This document shows, piece after piece, positions 58,028-64,000 of a DNA stretch of 64,000 bases. Under the pieces are notes generated by a model. The model was not told the origin of the DNA. It did not search any database and saw only the letters and a list, made by a program, of their open reading frames with translations. Origin of the DNA: an uncultured Pelagibacteraceae bacterium. GTDB lineage: Bacteria; Pseudomonadota; Alphaproteobacteria; Pelagibacterales; Pelagibacteraceae. Each line of letters begins with the position of its first letter. The stretch's first letter is position 1. The stretch spans positions 1 through 64,000 of the forward strand of contig CACAUR010000005.1 in NCBI GenBank assembly GCA_902535745.1, given 5' to 3'. A program made the position numbers and the translations under genes.

Positions 58028-58102
58028 ATGATTATGTTAAATAATACGTTTAATCCATCTCACAGACATCATACACATGCTGGCTGCACGCTAGCTATTT
58101 AA
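58028..58102 (+). CDS. Putative histidine leader peptide (attenuator ORF)
   Basis: An unannotated 24-codon ORF, MIMLNNTFNPSHRHHTHAGC followed by TLAI and a TAA stop, lies about 50 bp before tRNA-His-hisS-hisZ-hisG. Four of six consecutive codons are His (CAC AGA CAT CAT ACA CAT). A GC-rich hairpin starts at the base right after the last CAT and overlaps the end of the ORF. In ribosome-mediated attenuation, shortage of charged tRNA-His stalls the ribosome at such codons. No clear Shine-Dalgarno is visible, and an alternative start is the ATG at 58034. The name is by analogy to enterobacterial hisL; the sequence is unrelated. Confidence 0.6.
   Translation: MIMLNNTFNPSHRHHTHAGCTLAI
58079..58095 (+). 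terminator. Attenuator-like hairpin at the end of the His leader ORF
   Basis: GCTGGC-TGCAC-GCTAGC forms a 6-bp stem with one G-U pair and a 5-nt loop, followed by a T-rich but imperfect tail (TATTTAATTATTT). It is the only G+C-rich hairpin in this 225-bp gap. Its 5' arm begins directly after the final His codon, so a ribosome stalled there would cover it and block folding. It is too short to call a strong terminator. Confidence 0.45.
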
Positions 58103-58151
58103 TTATTTAATAAATTTAAATTTAACAACAATTAATATAAAATAAACATAG

Positions 58152-58227
58152 GCCCTGGTGGTGAAATGGTTATCACGGAAGTTTGTGGAACTTCAGTTTT
58201 TGGTTCGATCCCAAGCCAGGGTACCAA
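58152..58227 (+). tRNA. tRNA-His (anticodon GTG), A73 type
   Basis: Acceptor is GCCCTGG/CCAGGGT, so the first pair is G1-U72. The D-arm is GTGA/TCAC with canonical GG, the anticodon arm GAAGT-TTGTGGA-ACTTC (GTG), and the T-loop TTCGATC. The discriminator is A73 and the CCA is encoded. Bacterial tRNA-His normally has G-1 paired with C73; here A73 and U72 match the divergent tRNA-His known from many alphaproteobacteria. A genomic G precedes G1, but whether it is kept is unknown. hisS starts about 5 bp after the CCA. Confidence 0.95.
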
Positions 58228-58231
58228 AAAA

Positions 58232-59626
58232 ATGAGTATAAAAAATAAATTAACCCCTGGGTTACCCCAGGGATTTGAAGATAGGTGGAATAAAAAATTA
58301 CTTCTTAAAAAGAAACTTTTAAAAGTTATAGAGAATAATTTTATAAAATACGGGTTTGACCCTTTGGAAACTCCATCGTTTGAAATTGCAGAAAATATCG
58401 GATCCTTTCTCGCAGAGGATGAAAGTAATCCTATGTCTGATGTATTCTCTTTTAAAGATGGAGCAAAAGATATTACTCTTCGTTATGATCTATCAAGTCC
58501 GTTAGCGAGATTTGTTGCTCAAAACAATCAAGACCTTCCACCTATATTTAAAAGATATGCAATCCAAAATGTTTTTAGAAATGAGAAAGCTGGCAATGCT
58601 CGTTATAGAGAATTTACACAAGCAGACTGTGATATTGTAGGAAATGTTAATCCAGCTCAAGCAAATGCAGAATTATGCAATTTAATTGCAAGCACATTGT
58701 TGGAGTGCGGTCTAAAAACAGATCAATTTATCATTAACGTCAGCAATAGAAAAATAATTCAAGGTCTAATCAAAGATCTAAAAATTCCAGATACTAAACA
58801 GGCGAAGGTTATGAGAGCAATAGACAAGCTTGATAAACCTGGTTTTGGATTAAGAGGTGTTGAGGACTTATTAAAAAAAGAGAGAAAAGATAAAAGTGGT
58901 GCAATTACAAAAGGTGCTAATCTAAATGGTGATCAAGTATCTAAGATTTTAGATTTTTTAGAGATTACTGATTTGAATAAACTTAAACAAAATTTTAAAA
59001 ATCCTTTAACACAAGAGGGAATAAATGAATTAGAAGATCTTCTAGAAATTTTAAAATTTGGAAATTATTTTGATCAAGTTAAAACTAATTTTGCAATTGT
59101 AAGAGGTCTTGCATATTATGATGGTTTTTGTGTTGAAACTAATCTTAATTTTAAAGCAAAAAATAATAAAGACAAAGAAGTAGAAATTGGAAGTATTTGC
59201 TCTGGAGGACAATACAATAAGTTAATATCTAGATTTAGAGGAGTGGATATACCAGGTACTGGTGTAAGTATTGGTGTTGATAGATTGTTATTTGCGATGA
59301 TGCAATTAAACCCAGAAATTATTGAACAAAAACCAGTTATTATTTGTGTGATGGATGAAAAATATTTAAAAAATTATTACGAAATTTTGGAAACTTTGAG
59401 AAAAAATAACATTAATTCAGAAATTTTTTTAGATAGTAAAAAAAATCTTGGGAAACAATTAACTTATGCCAATAAAAGAGGGTGTCCTGTCGCTGTAATT
59501 TGCGGGGAGAATGAATTTAAAGATAACAACATCACCTTAAAAAACCTTCTTGGAGTAAAAGGAGAGAATAATCAAGTCTCATTTTCAAGGGAAAATTTAA
59601 TCAATGAAATCAAAAAATTTATCTGA
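58232..59626 (+). CDS. hisS: Histidyl-tRNA synthetase (divergent alphaproteobacterial type)
   Basis: A 464-aa class-II synthetase starting at the ATG that gives MSIKNKLTPGLPQGFEDRW; the track's earlier start reads through the tRNA-His gene and is wrong. Motif 2 is FKRYAIQNVFRNEKAGNARYREFTQ. The region after the substrate-binding strand reads ITLRYDLSSPLARF, like eukaryotic and archaeal HisRS (LRYDLTxPFAR) rather than the usual bacterial TLRPEGT. The His-A box is GLAYYDGFCVE. This is the HisRS type that recognises tRNA-His lacking G-1:C73, consistent with the adjacent tRNA gene. It overlaps hisZ by 23 bp. Confidence 0.95.
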   Translation: MSIKNKLTPGLPQGFEDRWNKKLLLKKKLLKVIENNFIKYGFDPLETPSFEIAENIGSFLAEDESNPMSDVFSFKDGAKDITLRYDLSSPLARFVAQNNQDLPPIFKRYAIQNVFRNEKAGNARYREFTQADCDIVGNVNPAQANAELCNLIASTLLECGLKTDQFIINVSNRKIIQGLIKDLKIPDTKQAKVMRAIDKLDKPGFGLRGVEDLLKKERKDKSGAITKGANLNGDQVSKILDFLEITDLNKLKQNFKNPLTQEGINELEDLLEILKFGNYFDQVKTNFAIVRGLAYYDGFCVETNLNFKAKNNKDKEVEIGSICSGGQYNKLISRFRGVDIPGTGVSIGVDRLLFAMMQLNPEIIEQKPVIICVMDEKYLKNYYEILETLRKNNINSEIFLDSKKNLGKQLTYANKRGCPVAVICGENEFKDNNITLKNLLGVKGENNQVSFSRENLINEIKKFI

Positions 59627-60653
59627 AAAAATTCTTAGATCCGTAAAATCTAAAGGATTTAAATACATTGAATTACCGTCTGTAATTGAAGCTGGTCACA
59701 TAGTTCAAAGATCAGGTGAAAATTTTAGAAAGTTCATTTTTTCATTTGTTGATCAAAATGGTAGCGAGTTATGTTTAAGACCTGATTTAACAATAGTTTC
59801 TTGCTTGAGGTACCTTGAAAACAATCTTAAAACTAAAGAAAAAATATTTTATAGTGGTCAGGCATATAGAAAATCAAATAATAGAAAAGACTCAATTATT
59901 AGAGACCAAATTGGATTTGAAATTATTGGTTCAAAAGATGAGAAAAAAGATGATAAAGAAATAATTGATACTTCTCTCAAATCATTAAAAAACTTAAAAT
60001 ATTCAAAAGGAACATTGACAATCGGAAATGTGGAAATATTTAATCTTTTAATTTCAAAATTGGATATTCCTAAGAGATGGAAGTTGAGACTATCAAGACA
60101 TTTTTGGAGAGAAAGTTATTTTAACGACTTATTAAAGAGATTAGAGACAAACTCAGACGTTGATCCAACAATTGTAGAAATTGATAAAAAACGTTATTTA
60201 AAAATGACTAAAGAAAATAAATCATCAATAATTGCTGGTAGATCTATTGATGAAATTTTGAAAAGGTTTGATAAGAAAATAAAGGATCCAAGACGCCCGA
60301 GCAAAGGTAGAAACCTCTCTAAAATTATTAAAGAATTTTTAAAGATTAAGTGCCCAATTGACAAAGCAGCTCAGAAATTAAATAAATTTTTTAAAAAAAA
60401 TAAAATTAACCTAGCAGTCGATCAAAAATATTTTCCATTATCAAAAAAAAAAGTTTCCAAGCTTAATGTAATTTTTTCAACAGCTTTTGGAAGGCAACTC
60501 GAATACTACACAGGTATGGTGTTTAAAATTGATATTAAATCGAAAAATAAAATTAAAAATATTTTTAATGGTGGAAGATATGATCAATTAATCTCTGATT
60601 TAGGATCGAAAAAAAAAGTGCCAGCTGTAGGGGCAGCAATAAATTTAAAGTAA
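59604..60653 (+). CDS. hisZ: ATP phosphoribosyltransferase regulatory subunit HisZ
   Basis: A 349-aa HisRS-like protein without synthetase function that pairs with short-form HisG. It keeps the class-II fold landmarks (ELCLRPDLTIVSCLRYL, FYSGQAYRKSNN, FNGGRYDQLISDLG) but lacks the anticodon-binding domain and the complete His-A motif. It starts within the end of hisS and ends 3 bp before hisG. In the octameric HisG-HisZ enzyme, HisZ mediates feedback inhibition by histidine. Confidence 0.9.
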   Translation: MKSKNLSEKILRSVKSKGFKYIELPSVIEAGHIVQRSGENFRKFIFSFVDQNGSELCLRPDLTIVSCLRYLENNLKTKEKIFYSGQAYRKSNNRKDSIIRDQIGFEIIGSKDEKKDDKEIIDTSLKSLKNLKYSKGTLTIGNVEIFNLLISKLDIPKRWKLRLSRHFWRESYFNDLLKRLETNSDVDPTIVEIDKKRYLKMTKENKSSIIAGRSIDEILKRFDKKIKDPRRPSKGRNLSKIIKEFLKIKCPIDKAAQKLNKFFKKNKINLAVDQKYFPLSKKKVSKLNVIFSTAFGRQLEYYTGMVFKIDIKSKNKIKNIFNGGRYDQLISDLGSKKKVPAVGAAINLK

Positions 60654-60656
60654 ATT

Positions 60657-61340
60657 ATGAAAAATATAATTAACATAGGTATACCAAGCAAAGGAAGATT
60701 AAGAAAAGATGTATTAAAGATTTTTAAAAGAAAAAAACTAAAACTTATTTCAGAAAGGGGGAAAAGAGATCTCATTGGATCAATTAAAAATAAAAAAAAT
60801 TTAAAAATATTATATTTGCATGCGAGAGAAATTATAGAAAGGCTAGGGGAAGGTTCCCTAGATATAGGTTTTTCAGGTTTTGACTTATTTAAAGAAAGTG
60901 AATTTAATATACAAAAAAAAATAAACCTTGTTAAAAAATACAATTTTGGAAAAGCAAATTTGGTTGTTGCTATCCCCGATCCGTGGATTGATGTTCAAAC
61001 AGTTGCAGACTTAGAAGAAATTGCGTTTGAATTTAGGGATAAAAAAAAGAAAAGACTTAGAGTTGCTACTAAATATCCCAACCTGACCAGAGACTTCTTA
61101 TTTTCAAAAGGTGTAACTCAATTTCAAATTATTGAAAGTTTAGGAGCTACGGAAGTTTATCCTTTTACTGGTTCAGCTAATTTAATTACTGACATCAGCT
61201 CGACTGGGAAAACAATTAAAAGTAACAATTTACGTATACTTAAAGATGGTGAAATACTTAAATCTCAGGCATGTGTTTTTTTATCAAAAAAAAGTTTTTC
61301 AAAAAAAGGTTTAAAAAATATTATTAAGTTATTTTCTTAG
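60657..61340 (+). CDS. hisG: ATP phosphoribosyltransferase, short form
   Basis: First step of histidine synthesis, joining ATP and PRPP. At 227 aa it is the short (HisG-S) form without the C-terminal regulatory domain, which fits the adjacent hisZ. Motifs: GIPSKGRLRKDVLKIF, LDIGFSGFDLF, RVATKYPNLTRDF and the PRPP-binding YPFTGSANLITDISSTG. Last gene of the hisS-hisZ-hisG unit; the rest of the his pathway, apart from hisD, is not in the window. Confidence 0.97.
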   Translation: MKNIINIGIPSKGRLRKDVLKIFKRKKLKLISERGKRDLIGSIKNKKNLKILYLHAREIIERLGEGSLDIGFSGFDLFKESEFNIQKKINLVKKYNFGKANLVVAIPDPWIDVQTVADLEEIAFEFRDKKKKRLRVATKYPNLTRDFLFSKGVTQFQIIESLGATEVYPFTGSANLITDISSTGKTIKSNNLRILKDGEILKSQACVFLSKKSFSKKGLKNIIKLFS

Positions 61341-61460
61341 TAACAAGTCTTTAAAATAGATAAAAATAATTTTAATTATATCTAAATTTCTTAAAGTTGC
61401 ATAAACAGCTATTAAAACACCTACTATAATTATTATTTTAAAGGTTAATTGAAATTCCAT
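61329..61460 (-). CDS. Possible 43-aa membrane peptide
   Basis: A minus-strand ORF missed by the track runs from the ATG at 61460 (MEFQLTFKIIIIVGVLIAVY...) to a TAA at 61329, overlapping the hisG 3' end by 12 bp. It encodes one clear hydrophobic helix followed by a mixed charged/hydrophobic tail (LRNLDIIKIIFIYFKDLLLRK). It fills most of the 210-bp hisG-rmuC gap and leaves 90 bp for promoters of it and rmuC. No family recognised; small A+T-rich hydrophobic ORFs can arise by chance. Confidence 0.4.
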   Translation of the reverse strand: MEFQLTFKIIIIVGVLIAVYATLRNLDIIKIIFIYFKDLLLRK

Positions 61461-61550
61461 TATTAAATTGATTATATTACAATTTCATTTGTTTTTTTAA
61501 TCTTTTTACTTGTATACTTTGATAAAATAGGAATATTCATAATTGATAGC

Positions 61551-62606
61551 ATGCAAGATTCGATATTATATTTAATTTTGGTTTTAATGGTAATAATAAT
61601 TTACCTATTAATTACTCAGAGGAGAAATAAATCAGAGCCAAAAGATAATTCTCAAGAAATTAATAATTTAAGGGATAGTATTAATAGTTCATTTAATACA
61701 ATGAGTGCATCTTTTAACAGTTTATCCAAAGATGTCACAAGAGATATGACTCAGACACTAACTTCAGTAAATCAAAAAGTTGATGCATTTAATATGCAGG
61801 TAAAAGATTTAAATGAAAGTCAGAGAGGCATAAATAAGATACTTGCAGGGGTGAAAAAATTTGGAACATTAGCTGAATTCAGTTTAGGATCTTTATTAGA
61901 GGATTTGTTACCAGCTTCACAATATTTATCTAATGTTAAAATGAAAGAAGATACGAGTGAAAATGTTGAGTTTGCTATCAAACTTAAAGAGGATGTGCTT
62001 GTACCAGTAGATAGTCATTTTCCTGTAGATAAATTTAAAGCCATAGAGGATGCATTTAAAGATGAGGATAAAAAGGCCGCTGTTGATGCAAGAAAAAATT
62101 TAGCAAAAGCTTTTAGGGACAAAGCAAAATCAGTCAATGATAAATATATAAACCCTCCTAAAACTACAGACTTCGCAATTGTGTATGCTCCAACAGAAAG
62201 TTTATTTTCAGAATTAAGCTCTTACCAAGACCCTATTAATAAAGAGTTGTTGACGCAAGAAATAATGAAAAAGTATAAAGTTGTAATTTTAGGGCCAAAT
62301 ACTCTCTCAGCTTATTTGCAATCTCTTCATATGGGATTTCAAACTTTGAAAGTTCAAAAGCACGCAACAGAAATCTATGATCATTTAAAAACAATCAGCA
62401 CTAGATTTTCAACTCATTTCGATAATATTCATAAACTAAGAAAAAAATTAGAGGAGGCTATGACAGTCGTTGACAGTTTTGGAAAAGATGCCAGATCTAT
62501 TACGCGGACACTAGAAAATATAAAAGATCCAGAGCAGATTGAAAGAGCTATCAATACAGAGAATGTGGAAAAGCTAAGTAAACAAACCAAACAAGCTAAA
62601 AACTAA
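61551..62606 (+). CDS. rmuC: DNA recombination protein RmuC
   Basis: A 351-aa RmuC-family protein with an N-terminal membrane anchor (ILYLILVLMVIIIYLLITQ) and a coiled coil (about 35-105). The conserved nuclease-like core reads SLLEDLLPASQYLSNVKMKE, EFAIKLKEDVLVPVDSHFPVDKF, TTDFAIVYAPTESLFSEL and VVILGPNTLSAYLQSLHMGFQ. RmuC limits inversions at short inverted repeats. It is followed by two further nuclease genes. Confidence 0.95.
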   Translation: MQDSILYLILVLMVIIIYLLITQRRNKSEPKDNSQEINNLRDSINSSFNTMSASFNSLSKDVTRDMTQTLTSVNQKVDAFNMQVKDLNESQRGINKILAGVKKFGTLAEFSLGSLLEDLLPASQYLSNVKMKEDTSENVEFAIKLKEDVLVPVDSHFPVDKFKAIEDAFKDEDKKAAVDARKNLAKAFRDKAKSVNDKYINPPKTTDFAIVYAPTESLFSELSSYQDPINKELLTQEIMKKYKVVILGPNTLSAYLQSLHMGFQTLKVQKHATEIYDHLKTISTRFSTHFDNIHKLRKKLEEAMTVVDSFGKDARSITRTLENIKDPEQIERAINTENVEKLSKQTKQAKN

Positions 62607-62642
62607 TTCATTTCAAATTAAAAAACAAATATAACAGCTCAA

Positions 62643-63325
62643 ATGGAATGGAATAAAAAATTTAATTATCCAAGTTCTACTCGAGCATTAATTCACGGAA
62701 AAAGGCACTACTCTTTAAATGGATCTAACTTACCCTCTGTTACAACCATACTTTCAGCAACAAAAAGTGAAGAGGACAAAGCTGCATTAGCCGCATGGAA
62801 GGAAAGAGTCGGAAAGTTCGAGGCAGATAGAATCAAAAAAGAAGCATCAAGTAGAGGTAGCTCAATTCACAAGTTTATTGAAGAGTTTCTACATGGAAAG
62901 CTTAATCAAGATTTAATTGATGATAACAATCAATCAAAAAAATGGCAGAAGAGATTATAGATAATGGTCTTAAAAATAAACTAACAGAAGTTTGGGGCGC
63001 TGAAGCAACACTATATTATCCTAACAAATATGCTGGCACAGCTGACTGTATAGGTGTTTATGAAGGCAGAGAGACAATTTTAGATTTTAAACAAAGTAAT
63101 AAACCAAAAAAGAAAGAGTATATTGAAGACTATTTTTTACAAATAGGGGCCTATTCATTAGCGCATAACACAGTTTATAACTCCAACATCACACAGGGAG
63201 TTGTTTTGATGTGTACAGTAGACAGACTATTTCAAGATTTTAAAATTGAAGGTAATGAACTTTTAGATTATCAAAATAAATTTCTTGAGAGAGTTGAAAA
63301 ATTTTACAACCTTTTTGTCAAATGA
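62643..63325 (+). pseudogene. MGME1-like PD-(D/E)XK exonuclease, frameshifted
   Basis: Two overlapping track ORFs (62643-62960 and 62942-63325) are one gene. Adding one A to the 7-A run at 62936-62942 joins DDNNQSKK to MAEEIIDNGLKNKL; the 683-nt span is 3x228 minus 1. The joined product is about 227 aa. It shows PSVTTILSATK, then AAWKERVG, a GSSIHKFIEEFL helix, and the catalytic core AGTADCIGVYEG, ILDFKQSNKPK and YFLQIGAYSLAHN (Asp, DxK, Gln of PD-(D/E)XK). This order and wording closely match mitochondrial exonuclease MGME1 (PSVTRILQQT, GLLDC, IDWKTSEKPK, LQVVAY). It lies between rmuC and an ExoI-like gene. Confidence 0.8.
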
Positions 63326-63379
63326 AATTGACAAATTATTAAATTAATATACTAACAGTATTGCTTGCTACTTGTTTAG

Positions 63380-64000
63380 ATGCGAGATCATATTCTCTTC
63401 ACAAAAAGCATTAAGATAAAAGGAAAAAAATTGAATATTGTTATTTGGGATATTGAGTCATCAAGTTCTTCTACTGATTTTGGCAGCATAATTGAAATTG
63501 GAGGAATTTTGGTAGATGAAAACTTTAAAGAAAAAGATAGATTTAATCTAAGATGTAGACTACCCGAAGGTGAAATACCTCAGTGTATGGCGCTGCTCGT
63601 TAATAAAACAAACGTAGATTTGCTAACAAAAACGAACCTAAGCCATTATCAGATGTTAAATCAAGTTGAAGCAATTTTTAAAAAGTGGAGTCCCGCAATC
63701 TTCATGGGATGGTCAAACATAGGTTTTGATGATGAAATGATTAGAAAAGAGTTTTTTAAGGGTATTAGATACCCCTACATTACTAATGCCTCACCAAACA
63801 AAAGACACGATGGACTAAATATAGCAAGAGGTGCTTTTGCTATTGATAATAAAATATTAAACACTGAAATTAACGAGAAGGGTAACGCAGTGATGAAATT
63901 AGAGTCTTTAGCGAGAATGAATGGTTTTGAATCTGGCGGAGCTCATAGTGCAATTTTTGATGCTGAGCTCACACTTAAAGTACTAGGCTTAATTAAGAAA
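63380..64000 (+). CDS. Exonuclease I-like DEDDh exonuclease, partial (cut by window end)
   Basis: Open to the last base and absent from the track. It starts at the ATG at 63380, or more likely at a TTG at 63431 preceded by AAAAGGAAAAAAA and giving LNIVIWDIESSSSSTDFGS. The 207 visible codons hold a DnaQ-fold exonuclease domain: Exo I (WDIES), Exo II (MGWSNIGFDDEMIRKEFF) and Exo III (GGAHSAIFDAELT, H-x4-D). The GWSNIGFDDE and GAHSAIFDA wording resembles ExoI/SbcB (GYNNVRFDDE, RAHDAMADV). ExoI degrades single-stranded DNA 3' to 5'. The C-terminal domains lie beyond the window, so the gene symbol is withheld. Confidence 0.8.
   Translation, partial: MRDHILFTKSIKIKGKKLNIVIWDIESSSSSTDFGSIIEIGGILVDENFKEKDRFNLRCRLPEGEIPQCMALLVNKTNVDLLTKTNLSHYQMLNQVEAIFKKWSPAIFMGWSNIGFDDEMIRKEFFKGIRYPYITNASPNKRHDGLNIARGAFAIDNKILNTEINEKGNAVMKLESLARMNGFESGGAHSAIFDAELTLKVLGLIKK

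Noticed and set aside
58166-58231. ORF-track N-terminal extension of HisRS (MVITEVCGTSVFG...)
   Set aside because: These codons are the tRNA-His gene read as protein; the real start is the ATG just after the tRNA's CCA end.

Overview
The window is very A+T-rich and densely packed. Most intergenic gaps are under 100 bp, many neighbouring genes overlap by 1-17 bp, and Lys, Ile and Asn codons dominate. Gene content and order are alphaproteobacterial: aroK-aroB-bolA-J protein-cobS-cobT; rpmH-rnpA-yidD-yidC-argB-nucleotidase-dapD-dapE; murA-DUF2948-hisD; a RegB-type kinase; and a divergent HisRS next to a tRNA-His with A73. With the compact layout and base composition, this points to a streamlined marine SAR11 (Pelagibacterales, 'Candidatus Pelagibacter'-like) chromosome. 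I see no phage, insertion sequence, CRISPR array or rRNA operon. The assignment is inferred from gene content only.

Layout. 0-3.5 kb (minus): a DUF4956 / CotH-like plus beta-helix / VTC-domain operon, with the DUF4956 gene frameshifted, then tRNA-Arg. 3.7-10.6 kb: thiolase, a pyruvate dehydrogenase E1 carrying its own lipoyl domain beside an E2 that has none, an EamA permease and uppP. 10.8-18.4 kb: gltD-gltB, an epimerase-like protein and a hydrolase. 18.4-27.9 kb: a GT4 glycosyltransferase followed by the translation run thrS-infC-rpmI-rplT-pheS-pheT-lepA. 27.9-32.3 kb: an accessory-looking surface-glycan island (GT17, GT61, DUF4422-like, methyltransferase, WavE-like) ending at tRNA-Ser. 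32.6-41.1 kb: gyrB, regB-type kinase, cobT-cobS-J protein, bolA, aroB-aroK. 41.2-45.3 kb: two unknown envelope proteins, then def-fmt-truA. 45.3-52.6 kb (minus): rpmH-rnpA-yidD-yidC-argB-nucleotidase-dapD-dapE-HDAC-SET. 52.6-61.3 kb: VTT protein, tRNA-Thr, dcd-murA-DUF2948-hisD-infA, tRNA-Phe, cspA, then leader peptide-tRNA-His-hisS-hisZ-hisG. 61.5 kb to the end: rmuC, an MGME1-like PD-(D/E)XK nuclease (frameshifted) and a partial ExoI-like DEDDh exonuclease.

Most notable observations. (1) A 24-codon ORF containing the run H-R-H-H-T-H lies just upstream of tRNA-His-hisS-hisZ-hisG. A GC hairpin starts at the base after the last His codon, so this is a candidate histidine attenuator. (2) The lipoyl domain of pyruvate dehydrogenase has moved from E2 to E1. 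(3) tRNA-Thr and tRNA-Phe have altered D-loop/T-loop elbow contacts, and in each the two changes fall on the same tertiary pair. (4) A SET-domain methyltransferase is coupled to an HDAC-family deacylase. (5) The nuclease near the right edge closely resembles mitochondrial MGME1. (6) Three genes (DUF4956, hisD, MGME1-like) are each broken by one base at or beside a 6-7 nt A/T run. These may be assembly errors, real mutations, or sites rescued by polymerase slippage.

The ORF track missed rpmH, the His leader peptide, a 37-aa basic protein before dcd, two possible 38-43 aa proteins, and the truncated right-edge gene. It also gives over-long starts for hisS (read through tRNA-His), argB, cobT and the J-domain protein.
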